Assembly (NCBI GenBank): GCA_964501065.1
Contig: CAZCRF010000085.1
Location: 1 to 7,188 of the forward strand
Length of the DNA: 7,188 bases
Direction of reading: 5' to 3'
Source of the DNA: Hallerella sp964501065
Lineage (GTDB): Bacteria; Fibrobacterota; Fibrobacteria; Fibrobacterales; Fibrobacteraceae
Shown here: piece by piece, positions 1-5,986 of the stretch
Layout of the letters: each line of letters starts with the position of its first letter
How positions within the stretch are numbered: the stretch's first letter is position 1
Program-made: the position numbers and the translations under genes
The notes under the pieces: model-generated
What the model was told of the DNA's origin: nothing
What the model saw: the letters and a program-made list of their open reading frames with translations, nothing else
Database searches by the model: none

Positions 1-101
1 GACGGACACAAACCGCCCGTGCCAACGACAAAACTGTCCGTTCTACGGACAAGAGCCTCCACGCCAATGGAAAAAACAGTTCGCCGAATTGTGCAAGTTG
101 C

Positions 102-137
102 CGTGGTTCTTTTTGCTTCAGCAAATTTAGAACCGCG
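102..137. other. Imperfect inverted repeat / hairpin
   Basis: Outer arms CGTGGTTCT (102-110) and AGAACCGCG (129-137) pair over 9 bp with one T-G wobble. Inner arms TTTGC (112-116) and GCAAA (121-125) add 5 bp around a TTCA loop, separated from the outer stem by a 1/3-nt internal loop. No T-run follows on either strand, so it is not an intrinsic terminator. It sits between two repeat blocks and about 210 bases past the xylanase stop. It could stabilise a transcript end or belong to the repeat element. Confidence 0.5.
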
Positions 138-199
138 TGCAATCCTGCCGTAACTCTGAGCAGCCCCCTACCTTTCCCCCGCGCCGGGTAGGCGCAGCT

Positions 200-214
200 G
201 ACCGCTTCGCGGTC
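200..214. other. Small perfect hairpin GACCGC-TTC-GCGGTC
   Basis: Two perfect 6-bp arms flank a TTC loop. It lies just before the second block of short repeats and has no flanking T-run, so it is not a terminator. It may be part of the intergenic repeat element. Confidence 0.45.
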
Positions 215-324
215 AAACTTCCGTGTCAACGAAAAAGCTCCATGCCAACGACAGAGCCGTCCGTTTGACGGACAAGAGCCTCCGTGCAGCGGAACGAACG
301 AACAACAACTGAGCGCTGAATGGA

Positions 325-341
325 TGACGCATCTCGCGTCA
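325..341. other. Hairpin just downstream of the xylanase stop
   Basis: TGACGC (325-330) and GCGTCA (336-341) form a 6-bp stem with an ATCTC loop, about 10 nt past the stop of the minus-strand xylanase gene. On the minus strand the T6 tract (from 341-346) comes before the hairpin rather than after it, so this is not a standard intrinsic terminator for that gene. It may protect the 3' end of the message. No better terminator is visible for the xylanase between 1 and 350. Confidence 0.35.
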
Positions 342-350
342 AAAAATTTC

Positions 351-2000
351 TCATTTCAGATTCGCAGTCCTTTTCTGGCGGGCGTCCAACTCGTAAATTC
401 CCGGAAAGCCTCGAAAGAAAATGTCGCCGTTTTTGTCCGCGACTAGGACGGTGTCCGTCGTCCAGAGCTTGTGCCACAAATCGTAAATGCGTTTGGCGGC
501 GGGCTTCTCTTTGCCGTCGGCGGTGAGGATTCCCCCGTTCGGCATCCAATGGCGGCTGTCCCAGAATCCCCAGAGGAGAATCCCGTGGACTGCCGGGTGG
601 CTGAAAACCGTTCGCAGGAACATCTCGTATTGGTCGGCGCGTTCTTCTTCCGAAAAGGCGATGCCGCGGTCGTAAGTCCCCATGTCGAACTCCGTCACCT
701 TGATGGGAAGCCCCAGTTCGGCGAGCCTGTCCAAGCGTTCCCGGATGAGTCCCGGGACGACTTTTGCCCCGTTGAAATGGCACTGTACGCCGATTCCCGA
801 AACGGGGACGTTCCGATTTAACATTCCCCGGATGAGGCTGTAGTACCGCTCCGTTTCGCCGAAGGCCACCACGTTGTAATCGTTGATGTACAACGCAGCC
901 GAGGGATCCGCCCGGTGCGCCCAGATGAAGGCGCTGTCCAAGAGTCCCCATCCGCACTTGTCGAACAGGAACGTTTCGTGCAACGGTTCGTTCCAGACGT
1001 CGTATTCGGTGATTTTCCCCTTGTATTCCTTCATATCGCGCTCGATGCGCATCCGGATGTTTTTCCCAATCTCCTTGCAAGAGCCTTGGATGCTCCAATG
1101 CTTGTCGAAGTTGTACTTTTGAATTCCCCAAATCAGCGTGTGCGCGCGAAATCCCCAATGGAATTCCTGGGCGAAATCCAGATATTCCTGCATTTCCCGG
1201 CGTTTGATTTGCCCTTTCTTCGGTTCGTAGTCCGGCCATTTGAATTGATTTTCGGGAACGCCGTACCAGAAATACCGATTGGCCGCCTTCCTGTACCATG
1301 TTTCCAGGCTGTCCGTCGGTTTTCCGTAAAAGGCGATGGCCGTGCCGAAGGGGAACGCGTGCCGTTTGAGAGAGACGCGCACCGTGTCGAAGGGGCGGAA
1401 TCCTTTGATGGAAAAATCCTTTTTGCGGAGGGAGTCGATTCGCGCGTCCGCCGTTGCGTACCAGTCCTTGTCGAACGAGCCGTCCACGGCTTCGACGGAG
1501 ACGTCGTCGAAGTAGACCTTTCCCGTCAACAGTCCCAGCTGGAAGACGACGTTGTTCAAACCGTAGCCTTTTTCATCGGCGTAGAATTTCATCCGATAAG
1601 TTTTCCATTCGGGGGAAAGTTCAAACGACATGGACGTCTTTTGCCGGTAATCGGGCCGTCCGCCTTGCACGACTGCGTTGATGAATCCGCCGTTTTCCGC
1701 CCGGGCCTTGAACGAAAGTTCGTAAAATCCCGTGTCCGCGAGGAATTGCGGCGGCTGCAGCTGAAGCCCCCACCAGTCCTTGGGCTTTTTCCGAATGCTG
1801 ACCTCTGCGCCTTCCGATGCGGCGAAGCCTGCGCCCGGTTTGGCGATTTGTGCGGAGGCGTCCGCCGGGCCCGCGGGATTGTTCCAAAGATACCATCCGC
1901 CGTCGCCGAATTCCATTCCGCCGTTGGAAACGAGATTCTTGGCGAAGCCGATTTCCGCCAAGGCGAAGCCGACAATGCACAGGATTTTTGAAAAAGACAT
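351..2000 (-). CDS. Secreted GH10 endo-1,4-beta-xylanase with N-terminal CBM4_9-type module
   Basis: This 549-residue protein is predicted to cleave internal beta-1,4 linkages of xylan outside the cytoplasm. A signal peptide ends about residue 20 (GFA/KN) and has no lipobox cysteine. Residues about 21-172 resemble a CBM4_9 carbohydrate-binding beta-sandwich, from NLVSNGGMEF to VYFDDVSVE. The GH10 barrel spans about 200-515. Typical family sites are visible: RAHTLIWG (285-292), the acid/base Glu338 in VWNEP, NDYN (373-376), GVQCHF (404-409), the nucleophile Glu437 in KVTEFD, and LLWGFWD (475-481). The tail FFRGFPGIYEL (528-538) is common at the end of such GH10 enzymes. No additional C-terminal sorting or binding domain is present. 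The chosen ATG has an AAAGGA site 6 nt upstream and gives a clean signal peptide. The gene appears monocistronic and is divergent from the tRNA operon. Activity on another beta-1,4-glycan is possible. Family assignment is firm; exact substrate is inferred. Confidence 0.95.
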   Translation of the reverse strand: MSFSKILCIVGFALAEIGFAKNLVSNGGMEFGDGGWYLWNNPAGPADASAQIAKPGAGFAASEGAEVSIRKKPKDWWGLQLQPPQFLADTGFYELSFKARAENGGFINAVVQGGRPDYRQKTSMSFELSPEWKTYRMKFYADEKGYGLNNVVFQLGLLTGKVYFDDVSVEAVDGSFDKDWYATADARIDSLRKKDFSIKGFRPFDTVRVSLKRHAFPFGTAIAFYGKPTDSLETWYRKAANRYFWYGVPENQFKWPDYEPKKGQIKRREMQEYLDFAQEFHWGFRAHTLIWGIQKYNFDKHWSIQGSCKEIGKNIRMRIERDMKEYKGKITEYDVWNEPLHETFLFDKCGWGLLDSAFIWAHRADPSAALYINDYNVVAFGETERYYSLIRGMLNRNVPVSGIGVQCHFNGAKVVPGLIRERLDRLAELGLPIKVTEFDMGTYDRGIAFSEEERADQYEMFLRTVFSHPAVHGILLWGFWDSRHWMPNGGILTADGKEKPAAKRIYDLWHKLWTTDTVLVADKNGDIFFRGFPGIYELDARQKRTANLK

Positions 2001-2005
2001 GAGTA

Positions 2006-2012
2006 TTCCTTT
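2006..2012 (-). promoter_or_regulatory. Ribosome binding site of the GH10 gene
   Basis: AAAGGAA on the minus strand ends 5 nt before the ATG at 1998-2000. It supports the start that yields an intact signal peptide and shows Shine-Dalgarno-led initiation in this genome. Confidence 0.7.
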
Positions 2013-2062
2013 GACTTTTGGGGATTTTCAAGATGGAAAATAAAAAAATTCCAGATAACCCC

Positions 2063-2091
2063 TTGACAAGATTTCTTTGATTAAATATATT
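2063..2091 (+). promoter_or_regulatory. Sigma70-type promoter of the small-protein/tRNA operon
   Basis: The perfect -35 TTGACA (2063-2068) is 17 nt from the -10 TATATT (2086-2091). Transcription should begin near A2098. An A-rich stretch at 2038-2049 lies where an UP element would be. The bases after the -10 (TGGCCT) are GC-rich, as in stable-RNA promoters under stringent control. The start near 2098 lies downstream of the ATG at 2077, so the membrane protein must start later, at 2137. Confidence 0.85.
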
Positions 2092-2136
2092 TGGCCTACC
2101 CTATTGGTGATAACACTAGACAAGGTTTCAAAAGTT

Positions 2137-2328
2137 ATGAAAAAGAACATTCTTTTAGTTTCGCTTGGCGCCTTGTTGATTGTGATCGGATTTGTCTGCT
2201 TGGCCCAAGGCCCTGCCGACAACCCTGTGTCACTGACGGTCGCACCGATTATCTTGGTCTTCGCCTATCTGGTGGTCGTTCCGATTGGAATCCTCTGGAA
2301 CGGCAAGAATCAGAAAAAGGGCGATTAG
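2137..2328 (+). CDS. Small two-helix membrane protein, stop codon inside tRNA-Val
   Basis: This 63-residue protein has two predicted transmembrane segments (about 5-22 and 34-54). They are joined by a short loop containing GPADNP, followed by VSLTVAPIILVFAYLVVVP and a basic tail NGKNQKKGD. I do not recognise a named gene. The layout and the TVAP motif after the loop recall small uncharacterised two-helix proteins such as DUF3098, but that is a resemblance only. The start at 2137 fits the promoter, whose transcript begins near 2098, and an AAGG lies 11 nt upstream, which is a weak and distant ribosome site. The last codons AAG-GGC-GAT-TAG run into tRNA-Val: GGGCGAT is the 5' acceptor strand and TAG is U8-A9-G10 of the tRNA. 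The gene is therefore necessarily co-transcribed with the two tRNAs. Hydrophobicity pattern and promoter placement support a real gene; function is unknown. Confidence 0.75.
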   Translation: MKKNILLVSLGALLIVIGFVCLAQGPADNPVSLTVAPIILVFAYLVVVPIGILWNGKNQKKGD

Positions 2329-2393
2329 CTCAGTTGGTTCAGAGCAGCTGCCTTACAAGCAGCGGGTCAGCGGTTCGAATCCGTTATCGCCCA
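2319..2393 (+). tRNA. tRNA-Val (anticodon UAC)
   Basis: The cloverleaf is complete. Acceptor arms GGGCGAT (2319-2325) and ATCGCCC (2386-2392) pair perfectly, with discriminator A2393. The D arm is GCTC/GAGC. The anticodon stem GCTGC/GCAGC encloses loop CTTACAA, with anticodon TAC at 2354-2356 reading GTA and other valine codons. The T arm contains GGTTCGAATCC. CCA is not encoded, so a CCA-adding enzyme must complete the end. The 5' end overlaps the upstream membrane-protein gene by 10 nt, and tRNA-Asp follows after a 5-nt spacer. Confidence 0.97.
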
Positions 2394-2398
2394 GAATT

Positions 2399-2474
2399 GG
2401 GGTGGTAGCTCAATTTTGGTTAGAGCACCGGCCTGTCACGCCGGAGGTTACGAGTTCAAGCCTCGTCCATCCCG
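2399..2474 (+). tRNA. tRNA-Asp (anticodon GUC)
   Basis: Acceptor arms GGGGTGG (2399-2405) and CCATCCC (2467-2473) pair with one G-T wobble. The discriminator is G2474, as expected for aspartate tRNA. The D arm is GCTC/GAGC. The anticodon stem CCGGC/GCCGG encloses loop CTGTCAC, with anticodon GTC at 2435-2437. The T stem ACGAG/CTCGT carries the loop TTCAAGC. CCA is not encoded. It is the last gene of the operon, 3 nt before the terminator stem begins. Confidence 0.97.
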
Positions 2475-2477
2475 CTT

Positions 2478-2506
2478 AAAGCCTCTCTGCAAAAGAGAGG
2501 TTTTTT
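2478..2506 (+). terminator. Intrinsic terminator of the tRNA operon
   Basis: Stem CCTCTCT (2482-2488) and AGAGAGG (2494-2500) has loop GCAAA and is followed by six T residues (2501-2506). The AAA(G) before the stem can pair with the first T residues and extend it. This ends the transcript starting near 2098 and confirms that the small protein and both tRNAs form one unit of about 400 nt. Confidence 0.93.
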
Positions 2507-2559
2507 GTTGTGTTTCTTCATTGTTTGGGTGTATTTGTGGGAATCTGTCGCTGGAGTGC

Positions 2560-2623
2560 GTCGGCGAATGTGTTGATTTCGATGACTTGACCACGGTCGT
2601 CACTCGGCAAAGGCGTTGATTTC
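2560..2623. repeat. Imperfect 21-nt direct repeat in the convergent gap
   Basis: Positions 2560-2580 and 2603-2623 agree at 17 of 21 bases and share the exact end GTTGATTTC; the period is 43 nt. The gap 2507-2729 around it has no credible reading frame on either strand. It may be decayed sequence or part of an intergenic element. Confidence 0.4.
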
Positions 2624-2636
2624 TCTACAGTAAAGG

Positions 2637-2662
2637 GATGCTTCGCTATAGCCCAGCATGAC
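2637..2662. repeat. Dispersed CTTCGCT...CAGCATGAC-type intergenic repeat
   Basis: The element begins GATGCTTCGCT and ends CAGCATGAC, with arms ATGCT (2638-2642) and AGCAT (2655-2659) around a GC-rich middle containing GCTATAGC. It matches from memory the widespread bacterial intergenic repeat of the GATnCTTCGCTTCGCTCAGnATGAC type. A T5 run follows on the plus strand at 2666-2670. It lies between the ends of two convergent transcription units, a usual place for such elements, where it may act in 3'-end formation. No other terminator is visible for the HD gene. Confidence 0.5.
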
Positions 2663-2729
2663 GACTTTTTGTTTACAGTCAACTAACCGCTGATCACGAT
2701 TAAGATTCTGTAGGAGTGGCGGATGCCGT

Positions 2730-5021
2730 TCACACGCGTCGCCCGAATCGCCCTGCGGCGAGGGCTGCTGCCGGGTATTTCACGCGAGTGTGGTATGTCC
2801 CGTCGAGGCTCTGGAGGAATGCTTGGGGAAGTTGGGCTAGGTCGCGCAGGTTGAGTCCGCTTTCGGATAGCTGCCCTTCGTTCAATCGGGAATTGATGGT
2901 CGCCCGGATCAGTTCTTCGAGCTTTTCCGGCGTCGGGCTCGGCATGGAGCGGCTGGAGGCCTCGATGACGTCGGCGAGCATGAGAATTGCCGTCTCCTTG
3001 GACTGCGGCTTCGGCCCGGGGTAGGTGAAGTCTTGGACGCGCGTGTTCTCCGGGTCGTTCTTTTTCGCTTCCAGGTAAAAATATTGGACGACGCTCGTGC
3101 CGTGATGTTCCGCGATGCCGTTCAAAATGACGGCGGGAAGCTTGTATTCCTTCGCCAAATCGAGCCCCTGGCTCACGTGCCCGATGATAATCTTCGCGGA
3201 ATCGAGGGGAGGGAGATCTTTGTGGGGGTTGATTCCCTGTTTTTGGTTCTCGGTGAAGTATTCGGGGCGCATGGTCTTTCCGATGTCGTGGTAAAGCGCC
3301 ATGGCGCGGACCAGGATGGAATTGATCCCGATGTAGTCGGCGACTTTTTCGGCCAGGTTCGCCACTTGGATGGAATGGTGGAATGTTCCCGGCGCCAAAT
3401 CGGAAATCCGCTTGAGCGCGGGGCGGTTGAAGTCGGAAAGCTCCATCAGCGTGAGACCGGTCGTGATGCCGAAGGCGCGCTCCGCCAAGTGGACCAGCAG
3501 GACGGACGTGATGGCGCACCAGAAGACGATGTTGATTATCCCGGCGATGAAGGTGGGGTAGAAATTTCCCCAGTGGAAGCGGTTGCGGAGGAGGAGCTGG
3601 ACGGCTAAAACGGCGGCGAACAGGACTATCGCCGAAAGGATGCTCCAAATGAATTGCGAACGATACCGGATGCCGTTCAATCCGTGCTCCCCCGCCCAGG
3701 AGACTCCGAAAGAGAGAATTGCGGTGGAAAGGTCGAAACCGGAAAGAATCCCGAGGAACGACGCGGAGAAGGCGGCGAAGAGAGTCCCGAGTCGGCTGTT
3801 GTAAAGGACCGTCGCCAGAATCGGGGACAGGATGAACGGGTAGAACCAGATGGAATCGATGTCTTGGGGAAGTTCGGGAACCGTCTTTTGAATGTATTCC
3901 GCGAAATGATGGATGATGGCGAAGCAGACCAGCTGCAAGGCGGTGATGGCGACGATGGACCAAATCTGTCGGCGTGTCTTGAAATTCTTGGCGTAAAAGT
4001 GGAAAAAGTAGAGGAAGAATAGCGCGATGACCAGGACGATGAATATCGCTTGGCCATAGACGGCGGTGAATCTCCGGGAATTCTCCTCCTTCTGCATGGC
4101 GTTTTGCAGGGCTTCCAAACGTTCGAGGACGTCCTTCGTGACAATCGAGCCTTGGGAAATCAGTTCCATGCCGCGGGGAATCATCCCCTTGGAAGAGTTG
4201 ACTTGCGCTTCCGCTTCGGCCCTTCGCCTGTCCGTCTCCTTTTCCAAGTAAAAGACGTTTGGCGAGGTGAAGACGTAAAGGGCTTCGTAAAAGGCGCTCT
4301 GCAACCCTTGGCTCTTGAAGTGCTGCTTGAGGTCGGTGAACGCTTCGTCGATGGAGCGCTCGCGGGGCTGGATGCGGCTGGCGTCGAGCTTGTGCTCTTC
4401 GTTGTCGCGGACAAAGGAAACTTCCGTCTTGTTGTAGGGGATGTATTGGACGTCTTGGATGTTGTAAGTGTCCCGGAACAGCTGGACGCTCGTGTTGGTC
4501 GTCGCGAGGAGAGTGTTCGATACGCCGTTGTCGAGCATCCGCCCGAAGATGTTCTTCAGGGAATCGCAGGCGCTCTTGTTCGACGAAAGCTGTTGCACGG
4601 CCGTGTTGGAGAGCTTTCGGGTCAGCTGTTGGAAAAGTTGGGAAGCCTGCAGCACTTTGGCGTGGGTGATTGCGGAATCCTCTTCGCTTGCGGCTTTGAT
4701 TTCCGCTTGGAGCGAGCCGTATTGCGAGAGCTTTTCCAGATAATTCTTCAAGTCGTTTGAAATGCGGACCGTTTCGTCGTGATTGAATTCGAAGACGGCG
4801 TAAACCTTGTCGCGGGCCTTGGCCCTTTCCGCGGCGACTTCCTGTTCCGATTTGGGGACTTCGAAAGAAATGGGGGCGACGATTGTCCTCGGGCTGATTT
4901 CGCCCAAATGGGGAATTTCGGACTTTTGCGCCAAGTCCCTGTCGGTGAAGAGGGCGACGGCCAAAATGGCGACCGCCGCGCCGCCGATGAACAGGTGGAG
5001 CTTCAAGGACTTTGGAATCAT
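2730..5021 (-). CDS. pgpH: 7TM-HD membrane phosphohydrolase (PgpH/YqfF family, probable c-di-AMP phosphodiesterase)
   Basis: This 763-residue protein fits the PgpH/YqfF architecture at full length. One N-terminal helix (about 9-26) leads to an external 7TMR-HDED region (about 27-318) rich in charged helices. Seven membrane helices follow (about 321-343, 353-372, 391-408, 411-428, 432-446, 456-477, 487-512), then a cytoplasmic HD domain (about 535-715). HD metal-site residues are visible: His548/His549 in GTFHHS, His578-Asp579 in ALYHDIGK, His615 in GHVSQG, His639/His640 in EHHGTS, and Asp684 in LADVIEA. In Firmicutes this family hydrolyses cyclic di-AMP to pApA; the same role here is inferred, since no cyclase is in view. 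The gene overlaps phoH by 4 nt (ATGA), so translation is probably coupled. In many genomes ybeY follows this pair, but here the cluster ends. Family assignment is secure; the nucleotide substrate is less so. Confidence 0.93.
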   Translation of the reverse strand: MIPKSLKLHLFIGGAAVAILAVALFTDRDLAQKSEIPHLGEISPRTIVAPISFEVPKSEQEVAAERAKARDKVYAVFEFNHDETVRISNDLKNYLEKLSQYGSLQAEIKAASEEDSAITHAKVLQASQLFQQLTRKLSNTAVQQLSSNKSACDSLKNIFGRMLDNGVSNTLLATTNTSVQLFRDTYNIQDVQYIPYNKTEVSFVRDNEEHKLDASRIQPRERSIDEAFTDLKQHFKSQGLQSAFYEALYVFTSPNVFYLEKETDRRRAEAEAQVNSSKGMIPRGMELISQGSIVTKDVLERLEALQNAMQKEENSRRFTAVYGQAIFIVLVIALFFLYFFHFYAKNFKTRRQIWSIVAITALQLVCFAIIHHFAEYIQKTVPELPQDIDSIWFYPFILSPILATVLYNSRLGTLFAAFSASFLGILSGFDLSTAILSFGVSWAGEHGLNGIRYRSQFIWSILSAIVLFAAVLAVQLLLRNRFHWGNFYPTFIAGIINIVFWCAITSVLLVHLAERAFGITTGLTLMELSDFNRPALKRISDLAPGTFHHSIQVANLAEKVADYIGINSILVRAMALYHDIGKTMRPEYFTENQKQGINPHKDLPPLDSAKIIIGHVSQGLDLAKEYKLPAVILNGIAEHHGTSVVQYFYLEAKKNDPENTRVQDFTYPGPKPQSKETAILMLADVIEASSRSMPSPTPEKLEELIRATINSRLNEGQLSESGLNLRDLAQLPQAFLQSLDGTYHTRVKYPAAALAAGRFGRRV

Positions 5022-5983
5022 TTCTTGCCTCCGTTTTCGTAGGCTTTGACGATTTCGCGGACGAGAGGGTGGCGCAGCACGTCCGTCGGGGGGAAGGCGA
5101 TATGGGCGATTCCCCTCACTTTTGAAAGGAGGCGGATGGCGTGGGCAAAGCCGGAAACCTGCCGCGGCCCCAAGTCAATTTGCGTGGAATCTCCCGTGAT
5201 AATCGCCTTGGAATGCGTGCCGAGGCGCGTCAGGAACATTTGCATCTGCGGAATGGTCGTGTTTTGGGCTTCATCCAAAATGATGAACGCATTTTTGAGA
5301 GTGCGTCCGCGCATATAGGCGAGCGGGGCGACTTCGATTTGGCCGTCTTCTTGGTATTTGCGGAGCTTTTCCTGGGGGAGGAGCTCCGCTAGGCTGTCTT
5401 GGATGGGTCTGAGGTACGGGGCGATTTTCTCCTTGAGGTCGCCGGGCAAAAAGCCCAGGGACTCCCCGGCTTCGACTGCAGGCCGCACCAGGCAAATCCG
5501 TTCCGCTTCCCGGAGTTCTAGGCTTGCGACCGCGATGGCGACGGCCAGGAACGTTTTCCCGGTGCCAGCAGGCCCGTCCGCAAAGAGGATGTCGTTCTCT
5601 TCGCAGGCCTTGACCAGTTCCGCTTGGGATTTCGTCTTGGCGAAAATGGGGACTCCGAACCTGTTCCGCAGGATGGGGACGTTCGGGAGGGTGAATTTCG
5701 ACTCCTTGTCTGCAGAATCCGCTCGGGGGGCTTCTAAAAAGCGGGAGAGGGCCTTTCCCGAAAGGGGGACTCCGTTCTTCGCCGCCATCTTCAGCTGGTC
5801 CAAGAAGGACATCGCCCCTTCGATGTCGGCACTTTCGCCCTTCGGCTCGATGCGGAGACCCGGCATTCTGGAATGCACGATAACGGAAAAACGGTCTTCC
5901 ACCATTCGGAAAACCGTTTCATTTTCTCCGGCGACAAGCCTCTTCAGCTCGTCGGACAGGGAATAGCGGATTTCAGATTCCAT
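5018..5983 (-). CDS. phoH: PhoH-family (YbeZ-type) ATPase
   Basis: This 321-residue cytoplasmic P-loop ATPase has the normal length for PhoH/YbeZ. An N-terminal region of about 100 residues, probably KH-like in this family, precedes the ATPase core. Walker A is GPAGTGKT (137-144), Walker B is FIILDEAQN (233-241), and the sensor-like TGDSTQID is at 263-270. RPAVEAGESLGFLPGD (167-182) and RTLKNAFIILDEAQ (227-240) are family signatures. Related proteins act in RNA metabolism and ribosome maturation with YbeY, though the exact reaction is not settled. The gene starts 3 nt after the lipoprotein stop, in the order TAG-TAG-ATG, without a clear Shine-Dalgarno site, so it probably depends on translation of the upstream gene. 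Its own stop overlaps the HD gene. Family assignment is very secure. Confidence 0.96.
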   Translation of the reverse strand: MESEIRYSLSDELKRLVAGENETVFRMVEDRFSVIVHSRMPGLRIEPKGESADIEGAMSFLDQLKMAAKNGVPLSGKALSRFLEAPRADSADKESKFTLPNVPILRNRFGVPIFAKTKSQAELVKACEENDILFADGPAGTGKTFLAVAIAVASLELREAERICLVRPAVEAGESLGFLPGDLKEKIAPYLRPIQDSLAELLPQEKLRKYQEDGQIEVAPLAYMRGRTLKNAFIILDEAQNTTIPQMQMFLTRLGTHSKAIITGDSTQIDLGPRQVSGFAHAIRLLSKVRGIAHIAFPPTDVLRHPLVREIVKAYENGGKK

Positions 5984-5986
5984 CTA

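Larger units (their letters stand above)
1..294. repeat. Degenerate intergenic short-repeat array
   Basis: The 350 bases before the xylanase stop contain no gene that I can support. They hold five imperfect copies of a unit of about 20 nt, roughly AAGAGCCTCCGTGCCAACGA, at about 9-30, 51-72, 215-233, 234-253 and 274-294. Three of these units follow a small palindrome, GTCCGT-NNN-ACGGAC: complete at 36-50 and 259-273, and half-present at 1-7 where the window cuts it. The composite stretches 21-60 and 244-283 agree at 35 of 40 positions. A 14-bp imperfect hairpin and a GACCGC-TTC-GCGGTC hairpin lie between the two groups. Repeats are too diverged and too unevenly spaced for CRISPR. A dispersed intergenic repeat family is the likely explanation; its function is unknown. 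Confidence 0.65.

Noticed and set aside
67..153. Short plus-strand frame MEKTVRRIVQVAVV... with a signal-like hydrophobic stretch
   Set aside because: It is only 28 residues with no ribosome site, lies within the repeat array, and its hydrophobic part is encoded by the hairpin at 102-137.
1..294. CRISPR array
   Set aside because: Repeats differ from one another, spacing is irregular, there are no unique uniform spacers and no cas genes nearby.
226..1299. Minus-strand frame of 357 residues overlapping the xylanase 3' half
   Set aside because: It is a shifted frame of the same gene, very rich in Arg/Gly/Pro, without family motifs.
915..1991. Long plus-strand reading frame (358 residues) across the xylanase gene
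   Set aside because: It is antisense to a clear GH10 gene, has no recognisable domain and low-complexity charged composition. Codon bias in GC-rich DNA explains it.
2077..2136. N-terminal extension of the small membrane protein from the ATG at 2077
   Set aside because: The ATG lies between the -35 and -10 boxes, upstream of the predicted transcript start near 2098.
2416..2619. Plus-strand 67-residue frame through tRNA-Asp and the terminator
   Set aside because: It runs through a structured RNA gene and a strong intrinsic terminator.
2683..3963. Minus-strand frame of 426 residues over the HD gene
   Set aside because: It is an out-of-frame shadow with Arg/His/Pro-rich sequence; the true frame carries the full PgpH architecture.
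4050..4760. Plus-strand 236-residue frame antisense to the HD gene
   Set aside because: It has no ribosome site, no domain and lies antisense to well-supported coding sequence.
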